Source: FEN-1350 sp964643355 (GTDB taxonomy: Bacteria; Planctomycetota; Phycisphaerae; Sedimentisphaerales; Anaerohalosphaeraceae). Taken from it: a stretch of DNA of 64,000 nucleotides. Every line of letters begins with the position of its first letter. Position 1 is the stretch's first letter. Position numbers and translations under genes: made by a program. Positions 24,429 through 32,974 of this stretch are shown piece after piece. Under the pieces are notes generated by a model that saw nothing but the letters and a program-made list of their open reading frames with translations, did not search any database and was not told the origin of the DNA. The DNA is taken from NCBI GenBank assembly GCA_964643355.1, contig CAZXPW010000004.1, positions 74,500 through 138,499 on the forward strand. Direction: 5' to 3'.

Positions 24429-27400
24429 ATGGGATTTTCCGATCTGTTTATCCATCGTCCCGTGATGACCACGCTGGTCATGATCGGCATCGTTCTGTTC
24501 GGCGTTTCCGCCTTTCGTAATCTGCCGATGAGCGATCTGCCCAATGTGGATTTTCCCACCATTCAGGTCTCCGCCTCCCTGCCCGGCGCCAGCCCCGAAA
24601 CCATGGCCGCCGCCGTCGCCACGCCGCTGGAAAAACAATTCTCCACCATCGCCGGCATCGACTCGATGACCTCCACCAGCGCGCTGGGAAGCACACAGAT
24701 CACCCTGCAGTTCAATCTCAATCGGGATATCGACGCCGCCGCGCAGGATGTTCAGGCCGCCATCGCCCGCGCCACCCGACAATTGCCGCAGGACATGCCC
24801 AGTCCCCCATCCTACCAGAAAGTCAATCCCGCCGATGAACCGATCCTTTTTATCGCCCTGACGACTCCCACGCTGCCTCTGTTCGAGCTCAGCGAATACG
24901 CCGAAACGATGATGGCCCAGCGGATGTCGATGGTCAACGGTGTCGCCCAGGTCATGGTCTATGGAGGCCAGAAATACGCCGTTCGAGTTCAGGTGGACCC
25001 CGTCGCGCTGTCCAGTCGGGGCATCGGCATCGACGAAGTCGCCTCCGCCATTCAGACCGGCAATGTTACCATGCCCATCGGTATTCTCTATGGCTCTCAT
25101 CGGTCCTTCACCATCCAGGCCACAGGCCAGCTCAACAAGGCCGAAGAATACCGCCCCCTGATCGTCGCGTATCGCAATGGTTCGCCCGTGCGGCTTTCCG
25201 ATGTCGCCACCGTGACCGACAGTGTCGAAAATAACAAAGTCGCCGCATGGTATACCACCCGCCACCAGGGAACCCAGCGGGCGATCATTCTCGCCGTCCA
25301 GCGCCAGCCCGGTACCAATACCGTCCAGGTCGCCGATGAAGTCAAGCGACTGCTCCCCTCGTTTCAGGATCAGTTGCCCGCTTCGGTTTCGATCGATATC
25401 ATGTACGACCGTTCCACCGCGATTCGCGAATCCGTCCGTGATGTGGAATATACCCTGTTGTTGACTCTCGGACTGGTTGTGCTGGTCATCTTCCTGTTCC
25501 TGCGAAATGTCTCGGCCACCGTGATTCCCAGCTTGGCCCTCCCGATGGCGGTGATCGGTACCTTCATCGTGATGTATTTGTGTCGGTACAATCTGGACAA
25601 TCTGTCGCTAATGGCCCTGACGCTTTCCGTCGGCTTTGTCGTGGATGACGCCATCGTCATGCTGGAGAACATCGTTCGTCACATGGAAATGGGCAAACCC
25701 CCGTTCCGAGCCGCCCTGGACGGTTCGCGCGAGATCGGCTTTACCATCGTCAGCATGACCCTTTCGCTGGCGGCCGTTTTTATTCCCATCCTTTTCATGG
25801 GTGGCCTGGTCGGCCGACTCTTCCGCGAATTCTCGGTCACCATCGGTGGGGCGGTACTGGTTTCCGGGTTTATCGCCATGACTCTGACTCCGATGTTGTG
25901 CAGCCGGTTTCTCCGAAATCCGGAAACCGTCCGTCATGGGTGGCTCTATAACCTTTCCGAAGCCGTTTATCGTTGGATCCTCAGAGGGTACGAAATTACC
26001 CTTCGCTGGGTTTTGTCCCACAAGTTCGGGTCCCTCCTGATCGCCTTGGGGATGCTGGCCGGGACCGTTGTGCTCTTCGCCCGCATTCCGAAAGGGTTCC
26101 TGCCCAGCGAAGACCGGGGGTATCTGCGGGGTTCCACCGAGGCCGTTGAAGGAATTTCCTACAAATCCATGTTCGAACACCAGCAGGCCGTCGTCGAGAT
26201 CCTCCGCTCCAAGCCCGAAGTTGAGGCCTTCATGTCCAGTGCCGGGGCCCGCGGCACCTCCGGCGGCAACACCGGTTTTCTCTCGATTCGCCTTTCGCCC
26301 AAGCATACCCGCGAACATTCCGCCGACGAATTGGTGGACCTCTGGCGGCCCAGTCTTAACTCCGTCCCCGGCATCCGTGTCTCCCTGGTCAATCCCCCCA
26401 CCATCGCCATCGGCGGCCGTATGGCCCGTGGACAATACCAATTCACGCTCCAGGCCCCCGACACCCAGACCTTGTACAAATTCGGCGAGCAGATGGAGCA
26501 GCGCATCCGCGAATTGCCCGGCATTCAGGATGTCAGCAGCGATCTGCGCATGAAAAATCCCCAGCTCAATGTCGTCATCCACCGCGACAAGGCCTCCGCC
26601 GCCGGCATCACCGCCACGCAGATCGAGTCGGCTCTCTCCAACGCTTATGGGTCTCGCCTGGTTTCAACGATTTTGGCCCCGAACAACCAGTATTATGTCG
26701 TTCTGGAGGTTCGAGATGAAGACCAGCTCGACCCCAGCGCTCTGGGCAAACTCTATATCCGGTCCAGCCGCGGCGAACTGGTCCCCCTTGGCGCCATCGC
26801 AGATCTGAGCACAGGCGTTGGCCCTTTGACAATCAACCATCAGGGCCAGCTCCCGTCCGTCACGATTTCCTTTAACCTCTCGCGCGGCATGTCCCTCGGC
26901 GAGGCCATGACCATGGTCAACCAACTGGCCCGCCAGATCCTCCCCGACACCATCAGTACCAGCTACCAGGGTACCGCTCAGGCCTTTCAGTCTTCGATGA
27001 AGGGATTGGGCCTTTTGCTGGCCCTGGCGATCCTGGTGATTTACCTGGTCCTCGGCATCCTCTACGAAAGCTTCATTCACCCCATCACGATCCTGTCGGC
27101 CCTGCCTTTTGCCGGCTTTGGGGCCCTCCTGACCCTGATGATCTTCAAGATCGAGCTATCCATCTACGCCTTCGTCGGGATCATTATGCTCGTTGGCTTG
27201 GTTAAAAAAAATGGAATCATGATGGTCGATTTTGCCCTTGAGGCCCAGCGAAAGGAAGGCAAAAACGCCCACGATGCCATCCTCGAGGCCAGCTTGATCC
27301 GCTTTCGTCCGATCATGATGACCACCATGGCCGCCCTGATGGGGGCCCTGCCCATCGCCCTGGGCCTGGGTGCCGGGGCCGAATCCCGCCAGCCCCTCGG

Positions 27401-27533
27401 CATGGCCGTTGTCGGAGGCCTGCTCTTCTCCCAAACTCTCACCCTCTATGTTACCCCCGTCTTCTTCCTCTATATGGAAACCCTGCGAAAGGCACTTGGC
27501 GGGCCACATCCCCAGATGGGGCATGCGACATAA
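24429..27533 (+). CDS. RND family efflux pump, HAE1/AcrB type
   Basis: 1034 residues, the usual length. N-terminal FIHRPVMTTLVMIGIVLFGVSAFRNLPMSDLPNVDFPTIQVSASLPGASPETM is typical; TM4 has the proton-relay Asp pair region VGFVVDDAIVMLENIVRHMEMG; later GFLPSEDRGYLRG, GRMARGQYQFTLQ and VGLVKKNGIMMVDFALEAQR. Proton-driven export of drugs, bile-salt-like compounds, or own metabolites from periplasm and membrane. Third gene of a complete tripartite operon. The next gene, on the opposite strand, starts its stop only 8 bases away. Confidence 0.95.
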   Translation: MGFSDLFIHRPVMTTLVMIGIVLFGVSAFRNLPMSDLPNVDFPTIQVSASLPGASPETMAAAVATPLEKQFSTIAGIDSMTSTSALGSTQITLQFNLNRDIDAAAQDVQAAIARATRQLPQDMPSPPSYQKVNPADEPILFIALTTPTLPLFELSEYAETMMAQRMSMVNGVAQVMVYGGQKYAVRVQVDPVALSSRGIGIDEVASAIQTGNVTMPIGILYGSHRSFTIQATGQLNKAEEYRPLIVAYRNGSPVRLSDVATVTDSVENNKVAAWYTTRHQGTQRAIILAVQRQPGTNTVQVADEVKRLLPSFQDQLPASVSIDIMYDRSTAIRESVRDVEYTLLLTLGLVVLVIFLFLRNVSATVIPSLALPMAVIGTFIVMYLCRYNLDNLSLMALTLSVGFVVDDAIVMLENIVRHMEMGKPPFRAALDGSREIGFTIVSMTLSLAAVFIPILFMGGLVGRLFREFSVTIGGAVLVSGFIAMTLTPMLCSRFLRNPETVRHGWLYNLSEAVYRWILRGYEITLRWVLSHKFGSLLIALGMLAGTVVLFARIPKGFLPSEDRGYLRGSTEAVEGISYKSMFEHQQAVVEILRSKPEVEAFMSSAGARGTSGGNTGFLSIRLSPKHTREHSADELVDLWRPSLNSVPGIRVSLVNPPTIAIGGRMARGQYQFTLQAPDTQTLYKFGEQMEQRIRELPGIQDVSSDLRMKNPQLNVVIHRDKASAAGITATQIESALSNAYGSRLVSTILAPNNQYYVVLEVRDEDQLDPSALGKLYIRSSRGELVPLGAIADLSTGVGPLTINHQGQLPSVTISFNLSRGMSLGEAMTMVNQLARQILPDTISTSYQGTAQAFQSSMKGLGLLLALAILVIYLVLGILYESFIHPITILSALPFAGFGALLTLMIFKIELSIYAFVGIIMLVGLVKKNGIMMVDFALEAQRKEGKNAHDAILEASLIRFRPIMMTTMAALMGALPIALGLGAGAESRQPLGMAVVGGLLFSQTLTLYVTPVFFLYMETLRKALGGPHPQMGHAT

Positions 27534-27541
27534 CCAAGCCC

Positions 27542-28006
27542 TCAGCGCCCTTTCTCGGAATTCAGGGTGATGTCGGCCATTTCGACAACGCTCAACAACA
27601 ACGACAACCCGACTTTGTGTATGGCCTGGATAAAATTCGGAATATCCAGGGGTTTGACCACATAATCGACACAGCCGAGCTGGCGGCATTCCTGGATGGA
27701 TTTTTCGTCGTCGGAAGTTGTTAACATGATGACCGGCGTCGTTCGAAGTTCGGGATCGGCCTTGACCTGACGAAGAACTTCAATGCCGTCGACTTTCGGC
27801 ATACGGATATCCAGGAGCAGCAGGTAAGACTTATCCCTCTCGCGATGAGGGCCGGGCCCCCGCGAAAACAAATAATCGAGCGTTTGTTGACCGTCCGAAA
27901 AGTGCAGAATCCGGGATCGAAAGCCCATCCGGAAAAGGTTCTTCTGAATGAGCGTAAAATGCCCTACATCATCTTCGGCAACAATGATGCTAAATTCCCT
28001 TTTCAT
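27542..28006 (-). CDS. Single-domain response regulator (Rcp1/CheY-like)
   Basis: 154 residues from ATG 28006 (GGGGG upstream); a longer frame to 28042 is less likely. Receiver domain only: acidic pair E11-D13 in VAEDDVG, phosphoacceptor D66 in LLLLDIRMPKVDG, switch Thr region MLTTSDDE, and K118 in YVVKPL. The FTLIQKNLFRMGF and VLRQVKADPELRTTPVIMLTTS segments are those of the Rcp1 subgroup that pair with hybrid kinases or phytochromes. No output domain, so it must signal by protein contact. Own promoter at 28051-28080. Confidence 0.92.
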   Translation of the reverse strand: MKREFSIIVAEDDVGHFTLIQKNLFRMGFRSRILHFSDGQQTLDYLFSRGPGPHRERDKSYLLLLDIRMPKVDGIEVLRQVKADPELRTTPVIMLTTSDDEKSIQECRQLGCVDYVVKPLDIPNFIQAIHKVGLSLLLSVVEMADITLNSEKGR

Positions 28007-28050
28007 GGTCGGACCCCCGGTTCGATAATAATTGCCGATCATTCTTGTAT

Positions 28051-28080
28051 ATCATACGAGACTCCGAAATTGTCTGCCAA
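28051..28080 (-). promoter_or_regulatory. Response regulator promoter
   Basis: On minus: TTGGCA (28075-28080), 18-base spacer, TATGAT (28051-28056), about 45 bases ahead of the start codon. This makes it unlikely that the structured region at 28229-28391 is merely this gene's leader. Confidence 0.6.
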
Positions 28081-28197
28081 GAAAAATATTCCGGTTTTTT
28101 TGAAAATGGACGGAGTTGTCCCGGGGGATGAGTCAGGGACAAGGGCGTGCGGTTGAATTGTGGATACAAAAAAAATGAATAAAATTGAAAAACCCCC

Positions 28198-28226
28198 TTG
28201 TTCCGATGTAGCAAGTGTGGTATAAA
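28198..28226 (+). promoter_or_regulatory. Promoter of candidate ncRNA
   Basis: TTGTTC (28198-28203), 17-base spacer, TATAAA (28221-28226); predicted start near 28232, immediately before a chain of stems and without a following coding region on plus. Confidence 0.45.
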
Positions 28227-28230
28227 TTAG

Positions 28231-28391
28231 TTATCTTCTCCAACCTCCTTGGAGACCCCAAAAGTTACCGCGTGGCGATCCCCCAAAATCCCACGCGGTA
28301 ATTTTTGGAACTTGTATTTCAAGACAAGATAACTCTTGTAATACCAGGCGACCGCTTTTCCTGGTTCTTTCAACCCGAAAGAACGGAAAAG
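28231..28391 (+). ncRNA. Candidate structured small RNA with C-rich loops
   Basis: A gene-free 430-base gap holds a chain of complementary arms. P1: 28229-28237 with 28326-28334 (9 bp). P2: TCTCCAA-CCTCC-TTGGAGA at 28237-28255, presenting CCTCC as its loop. P3: 28258-28275 with 28291-28308, 18 bp with one G-U, loop rich in C and followed inside the arm by TTTTT. P4: CTTG/CAAG at 28311-28323. P5: 28355-28361 with 28385-28391 enclosing GTTCTTTC/GAAAGAAC (28364-28384). Alternatives ACAAG/CTTGT and ACCAGG/CCTGGT compete with P1 and P5. CCTCC/CCCCC loops could pair with Shine-Dalgarno sites. A short transcript ending at P3 is equally possible. Not recognised as 6S, SRP, tmRNA or RNase P RNA. Could also be a bidirectional terminator plus repeat. 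Confidence 0.42.
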
Positions 28392-28438
28392 GTGCGAGGG
28401 TGAAGTTGCTGGTCCGATCGTGCGATCGACGGCGGGTG

Positions 28439-28765
28439 CTACTGCAAGGCCTCATCGAGTTTGGCGGCGATTTCTTTTTTTGCGGTAAGTCCCGTCCAGC
28501 GGAAAACCACCTGACCCTTATGGAACAGGATCAGGGTTGGAATGGCGTTAATATTGTGTTCGATGGCGGCTTCGCGATGGTCGTCGGTATTGACTTTGGC
28601 GATAACGGCCCGGCCGGCATAATCGCGCGAAAGCTCTTCGATAATGGGAGCCATCATGCGACACGGACCGCACCACGGTGCCCAAAAGTCCACCAAAGCC
28701 GGTTGCTCGCCTCCAACCGTTTGCGCGAATGTTGCATCGGTCAATTCTATGACATTGCCGGCCAT
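28439..28765 (-). CDS. trxA: Thioredoxin
   Basis: 108 residues from ATG 28765 (AAAGGA upstream); a longer frame lacks support. Active site WCGPC at 31-35 preceded by VDFWAP, then DDHREAAIEHNINAIPTLILFHKGQ with the cis-Pro (IPT) and a final helix. General cytoplasmic disulfide reductase. Monocistronic, with its own promoter. Confidence 0.96.
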   Translation of the reverse strand: MAGNVIELTDATFAQTVGGEQPALVDFWAPWCGPCRMMAPIIEELSRDYAGRAVIAKVNTDDHREAAIEHNINAIPTLILFHKGQVVFRWTGLTAKKEIAAKLDEALQ

Positions 28766-28811
28766 AATCGATCCTTTCCTGCACGAAACAATCTTCGATT
28801 CATCGTCGCGT

Positions 28812-28839
28812 ATTGTATCCGGAAAACGCCGTCTGTCAA
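28812..28839 (-). promoter_or_regulatory. trxA promoter
   Basis: On minus: TTGACA (28834-28839), 16-base spacer, TACAAT (28812-28817). Consensus -35. Confidence 0.65.
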
Positions 28840-28986
28840 ATGGAATCAAACCCTCTCCAGATCAAAATATCCGGAAAGAGGGAAATTCACTGGTTGGGGG
28901 ATTCCGACGGGGGTGAAAATTCGCTATACTATGGGTTCTTTTGTGTGGAAAATTGTTGAGAAATCCAAAGCAAATGAGGTTATCAG

Positions 28987-30399
28987 ATGAAAAAACCAGT
29001 CGGATTGAATCAGATTGTCGGTGTGGCGGTGATCCTGTGCGGAATTTCCTTTGGCCAGGTCCAAACGGTTGTGGTCCATCTACCTTCCGATCAAGCCGGG
29101 CCGGAATTCAAGTTTCCGGAAAATGCCGCGGGCAAAGTGCCCCTGCCTTCCCAAAGCGATGCCGCCTCAAAAGCCGTATTCACAATCATTGATGGAACCC
29201 GCGATCGGAACGGCGGGCCGCTGGCCAAACTCAACGACGGCAAGCTGCCCGCCGAGCAAGATCAGCCAGCCGAGAATTTCTTCTTTGCCGCCGGTTCTGA
29301 GGGCTGCCGGTTGACCATCGACTTGGGCAAGCGGGTCGAGATCAACCAGGTCAATACCTATTCCTGGCATCCTGGCGGCCGGGGCCCGCAAGTCTATGTT
29401 CTTTACGGTTCCGATGGCAAGACCTCCGACTTTAATGTCGCCCCCAAACGGCCGGCGGTCCCCGATCAATGCGGTTGGAAGCTTCTGGCCAGAGTGGATA
29501 CTCGACCGAAAAAACCCCTTCAACCCGGAGGACAATATGGCGTCAGTATTGCTGACCCCAAAGGGCCTTTGGGGACATATCGGTATTTGTTGCTGGATAT
29601 TGCCCGGACGGATTCCGAGGATCCTTTTGGGCACACTTTCTTCAGTGAAATCGATGTCGTTGCTTCCGGCGATCCAGTCATAGCTGCGGTTTCGTCCCGT
29701 CCATCAGCCGGTCCCGTTCGTCGCGATACCTTTATTGCCGAGCCCGGGGGCTATGAAATCGTGATCGACACCACCGAAACGCCCGACCTGACGGAATGGG
29801 CCAATAAGGAACTGGCCCCGGTCCTCCAGAAGTGGTATCCAAAGATTGTTGCGATGCTTCCCAGCGAGGGCTATCAGGCCCCCAAGCGCGTCCTGATTGT
29901 CTTCAGCCAGTCCATGCAAGGCGTTGCCGCAACCGGCGGTACTCGTGTCTCGTGTGCCGCGACATGGTACCGAAATAATCTGCAAGGTGAAGCCAAGGGT
30001 TCCGTCGTCCATGAACTGGTCCATGTCGTCCAGCAATACGGCCATGCCCGCCAGGCCGGTCGGCGCCCGGCCCGAAACCCCGGATGGGTCGTCGAAGGCA
30101 TTGCCGATTATGTCCGCTGGTTCCTCTACGAACCCCAGACCCACGGCGCGGAAATTTCACCCGCCCGCGCAGCTCAGACCCGTTACGATGCCAGCTACCG
30201 AGTCAGCGCCAACTTCATCAACTGGGTTGTGAAAAACCATGCCAAGGACATCGTCGTTAAACTGAACGCCGCAGCCCGCGAAGGCCGATACAGCGACGAG
30301 ATCTGGAAAGAGGCCACCGGGTTCACCGTCCAAGAACTCGGCGAAAAATGGAAACAGTATCTGGCGGATCCAAAACCTGCCGAGGAAAAAAAGATCTGA
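28987..30399 (+). CDS. Secreted BSP-family metallopeptidase with N-terminal discoidin-like domain
   Basis: 470 residues with a signal peptide. Residues about 60-220 resemble a galactose-binding-like sandwich (CRLTIDLGKRVEINQVNTYS, QVYVLYGSDG, YRYLLLDIARTDS). From about 240 the basic secretory protein domain: GGYEIVIDTTETPDLTEWA, WYPKIVAMLPSEGYQAPKRVLIVF, zinc motif HELVH (H342, E343, H346), and NPGWVVEGIADYVRWFLYEP supplying the third ligand region. Known in plants and bacteria as a gluzincin-like zinc peptidase; the N-terminal sandwich probably binds polysaccharide. GAGG lies nine bases before the ATG. Followed by a clear terminator. Confidence 0.85.
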   Translation: MKKPVGLNQIVGVAVILCGISFGQVQTVVVHLPSDQAGPEFKFPENAAGKVPLPSQSDAASKAVFTIIDGTRDRNGGPLAKLNDGKLPAEQDQPAENFFFAAGSEGCRLTIDLGKRVEINQVNTYSWHPGGRGPQVYVLYGSDGKTSDFNVAPKRPAVPDQCGWKLLARVDTRPKKPLQPGGQYGVSIADPKGPLGTYRYLLLDIARTDSEDPFGHTFFSEIDVVASGDPVIAAVSSRPSAGPVRRDTFIAEPGGYEIVIDTTETPDLTEWANKELAPVLQKWYPKIVAMLPSEGYQAPKRVLIVFSQSMQGVAATGGTRVSCAATWYRNNLQGEAKGSVVHELVHVVQQYGHARQAGRRPARNPGWVVEGIADYVRWFLYEPQTHGAEISPARAAQTRYDASYRVSANFINWVVKNHAKDIVVKLNAAAREGRYSDEIWKEATGFTVQELGEKWKQYLADPKPAEEKKI

Positions 30400-30418
30400 G
30401 GGGTGTATCTCGGGAAAT

Positions 30419-30448
30419 GCGGGGGTGAGTTTGTACCCCGCCCTTTTT
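30419..30448 (+). terminator. Rho-independent terminator of the BSP peptidase gene
   Basis: GCGGGGGT and ACCCCGC pair with one bulged G, then CCTTTTT. It sits in the convergent gap with the hydrogenase gene. Confidence 0.65.
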
Positions 30449-30465
30449 CATGATCCTGTCCCCGA

Positions 30466-31857
30466 TCATTTCCGGAGCACATGTACCGCGCATGCCAAAC
30501 ACGGATCAAATGCGTGGACGACCCGTAACACTTCCACCGGATGTTCGCGGTCCTGTACCGGCGTTCCCGCCAGGGCCTGCTCGATTGGGCCGGGCTGATT
30601 CATGTCGTCCCGGGGGCTGGCGTTCCAGCAGGTTGGCGTAACGACCTGATAGTGTGCGATCTTGCCCCCGGCGATCTTCAACCAGTGTCCCAGCGCGCCC
30701 CGAGGCGCCTCGGTCAGCGACACCCCGATGCCCTCCGCCGGTTTCGTATAGGCCGCATAAACGGACCCGCCGACCTCCAACCCATCCAGCCATCCAGGCA
30801 GCGCCTCAGCCAATACCAGTGTCTCTTGCGCTCGGGCCTTGTGTCGGTCATTGACGCTGATCCCTCTGCGATACCGACCCGCCACCCACATTCGAGAGAT
30901 TGGTCCGGTCTCATACGGCCGCCCGTCATATCGCGGCGCCTTCATCCACGAATACGCCCCATCCTTCGGATACGCCGGATTCGTCACCCCCTCGGACGGA
31001 TGCCGACTTGATTGGGAATCCTCAAACCAGGACCTTACCACCGTTTCTCGAATCGCCTGAGGATCCACCGACAAGACCTCACCGCTGCCGTCCGCGATCC
31101 TCCCGAGGCCGAACAGCATCCCCTTGTCTCCCTGTTGAAAGACCCCGAAGGAAAGCAGGTTTCCCGTTCCCTTTCCGATCTTGTTGTATTCAGGATATTG
31201 TACTGCGACGAAATCCACATCCGGAAGGTAGGTGCCCCGGACAAAATCCGTGAGAGTCTGGATATACCCCCTGGCCTTGTCGATCGACTCTCGCGTCGGA
31301 ATCTGCGTGAATCCCCCCGCAATCAGCGCCGGCGAGTGGGGCTGCCGCCCCGCGAATACCGCCGCCATTTCATTGACCTGCCGCACGATTCCCACGGCCT
31401 GTTTGTAATGCTCGATCAGCCGGGCCGAATCGTCCGGCCCGATTCGCAAATCCGCCTTCCAGGCCGGCGTCCAGGGAGGCAAATCCGGCCCCGCCGCAAA
31501 ATCCAGCAAGGACAGATGGTAAAAGTGCAGAATATGCGACTGCATGAAATTGGCCGCCAGCACGAAATTTCGCAGAATCCGGGCATTGGTTGGAATCTGC
31601 GCTCCGCTTGCTGCCTCCAGTGCCGTTGCGGCGACAATTCCATGGGGGACATGACAAACTCCGCAAATCCGTTGGGTCAGATGCGCCGCCTCTGCCGGTT
31701 CCCGTCCAACCAGCAACCGTTCGAATCCGCGAAACGAGGTTCCCGCCAGCCGCGCATCAACCACCTGTTGGATTCCGCCGACGGCCTCAACGCGGACTTC
31801 CACCCGCAAGTGACCTTCGAGCCGGGTTACGGGATCGACGATAAGCAGATTGGCCAT
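30466..31857 (-). CDS. [NiFe] hydrogenase large subunit (group 1-like)
   Basis: 463 residues from ATG 31857 (GGAG upstream; the frame opens earlier at a TTG). Carries both Cys pairs holding the Ni-Fe site: RICGVC (C65, C68) and DPCLACAVH (C453, C456, ending H459). DPVTRLEGHLRVEV opens the protein as usual. After H459 only four residues (VLRK) remain, whereas most large subunits have a roughly 15-residue tail removed by a maturation peptidase. H2 oxidation in the periplasm as partner of the Tat-exported small subunit. No hyp maturation genes or protease gene is in the window. 40 bases downstream of the small subunit gene. Confidence 0.92.
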   Translation of the reverse strand: MANLLIVDPVTRLEGHLRVEVRVEAVGGIQQVVDARLAGTSFRGFERLLVGREPAEAAHLTQRICGVCHVPHGIVAATALEAASGAQIPTNARILRNFVLAANFMQSHILHFYHLSLLDFAAGPDLPPWTPAWKADLRIGPDDSARLIEHYKQAVGIVRQVNEMAAVFAGRQPHSPALIAGGFTQIPTRESIDKARGYIQTLTDFVRGTYLPDVDFVAVQYPEYNKIGKGTGNLLSFGVFQQGDKGMLFGLGRIADGSGEVLSVDPQAIRETVVRSWFEDSQSSRHPSEGVTNPAYPKDGAYSWMKAPRYDGRPYETGPISRMWVAGRYRRGISVNDRHKARAQETLVLAEALPGWLDGLEVGGSVYAAYTKPAEGIGVSLTEAPRGALGHWLKIAGGKIAHYQVVTPTCWNASPRDDMNQPGPIEQALAGTPVQDREHPVEVLRVVHAFDPCLACAVHVLRK

Positions 31858-31897
31858 AATCAAAACTCCGTATCAAGGAAGTCGATATCAGAATCGG

Positions 31898-32797
31898 TTA
31901 ACTTCTCAAACCGCGACTCCGTCCGCGTCGTCGGGGAACGGGATTCGGAAACGACGGCTCCGTACATCCCAGACAGGGAGATCCGGCCTGTACGCACCAA
32001 TTAACGCCGTTGTTCCACTTCATCCGGGCACAGGGTGCGCCCGTTCCGGGCCCTTGACAGCCGAGGTCTTCCATGCACCGACCATTGACGCCAAAGCTGC
32101 GGGCTTTCCCCCGGTCCTCGAACGGGCATTCGTCATGAATCCGCCGTCCATAGAGTGAGGCAGGCCGTCCCCGATCATCCACCGGAATTTCCTTGCCCTG
32201 CAAAACGGAGACGAGCGTCGATACTATCCAGTTCGGATGCGGCGGACAGCCGGGCACATTCAGGATTTGGCCGCCGACGATTGCCCCCACGGCCTTGACG
32301 CCGGTCGGATTTCCCCCGATGGCATTGACCCCCCCATACGAAGCACAGGTCCCGATCGCGATGACCTGTCGCGATCGGCTTGCCAGATCGCGCACCGCCT
32401 GCTCAAAAGGAATCTCCTTGTCTCCGTCCGTCCACGGTACGCAGGCATGTCCGCCAAAAGCCGTCGGTACTCCGCCTTCGACCAGCAGAATGAAATTGTC
32501 GGCCTTCTGGATCGGATCGACCACCGTCTGTCCCGCTCCGGCCGATAGGGTTGGATGATAAGCCACGGACATCGTATGGATCAGGACCTCCGTCGCATCC
32601 TTCGGTTCGCTCGGCGAGATATAGTTGAGAAACGAAATCGAACAGCCGCTGCATCCGCTTCCCTGAATCCACAACACCGAGGGGGAGTCCGGCCGATTCA
32701 TCGCCGCCTCGACACCAGCCAATTCCAGCCGATCCAGTCCCAGCGCCGCCGAGGCCGCCGCACAGTATTTCAAAAACGATCGTCGCGTGATCTGCAT
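31898..32797 (-). CDS. [NiFe] hydrogenase small subunit with Tat signal
   Basis: 299 residues. Tat signal ITRRSFLKYCAAASAALG, then the proximal cluster Cys pair C49/C52 in IQGSGCSGCSISFLN, AIGTCASYGGVNAIGGNPTG, VPGCPPHPNWI, ECPFEDRGKA, and the medial/distal cluster cysteines near GCQGPGTGAPC and SPCLGCTEPSFP. Moves electrons from the active site to a membrane or soluble acceptor. No C-terminal membrane helix, so the pair is soluble or relies on a separate cytochrome not seen here. The C-terminus is basic (PRRRGRSRGLRS). Transcribed before the large subunit, possibly as the tail of the trpS-scpA unit 177 bases upstream. Confidence 0.92.
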   Translation of the reverse strand: MQITRRSFLKYCAAASAALGLDRLELAGVEAAMNRPDSPSVLWIQGSGCSGCSISFLNYISPSEPKDATEVLIHTMSVAYHPTLSAGAGQTVVDPIQKADNFILLVEGGVPTAFGGHACVPWTDGDKEIPFEQAVRDLASRSRQVIAIGTCASYGGVNAIGGNPTGVKAVGAIVGGQILNVPGCPPHPNWIVSTLVSVLQGKEIPVDDRGRPASLYGRRIHDECPFEDRGKARSFGVNGRCMEDLGCQGPGTGAPCARMKWNNGVNWCVQAGSPCLGCTEPSFPNPVPRRRGRSRGLRS

Positions 32798-32974
32798 GGG
32801 TTATCCTCGTTGCCGTTTCCGTACTTCGATTCATGCCGCCGGATCCGTTACAACCACTCCCCCCGGCGCGCAAATACCCACCCTCTGCCATTTCCCTGTC
32901 TGTGCTCAAAGCGTCCCGTGGGTAACGCCTTTTCCGAAATCCGGTTCAGCGATGAATCCCCCCGGCGCGACAGG

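Noticed and set aside
31012..32004. 330-codon plus-strand frame over the hydrogenase genes
   Set aside because: Arg/Pro-rich shadow of the minus-strand large and small subunit genes.
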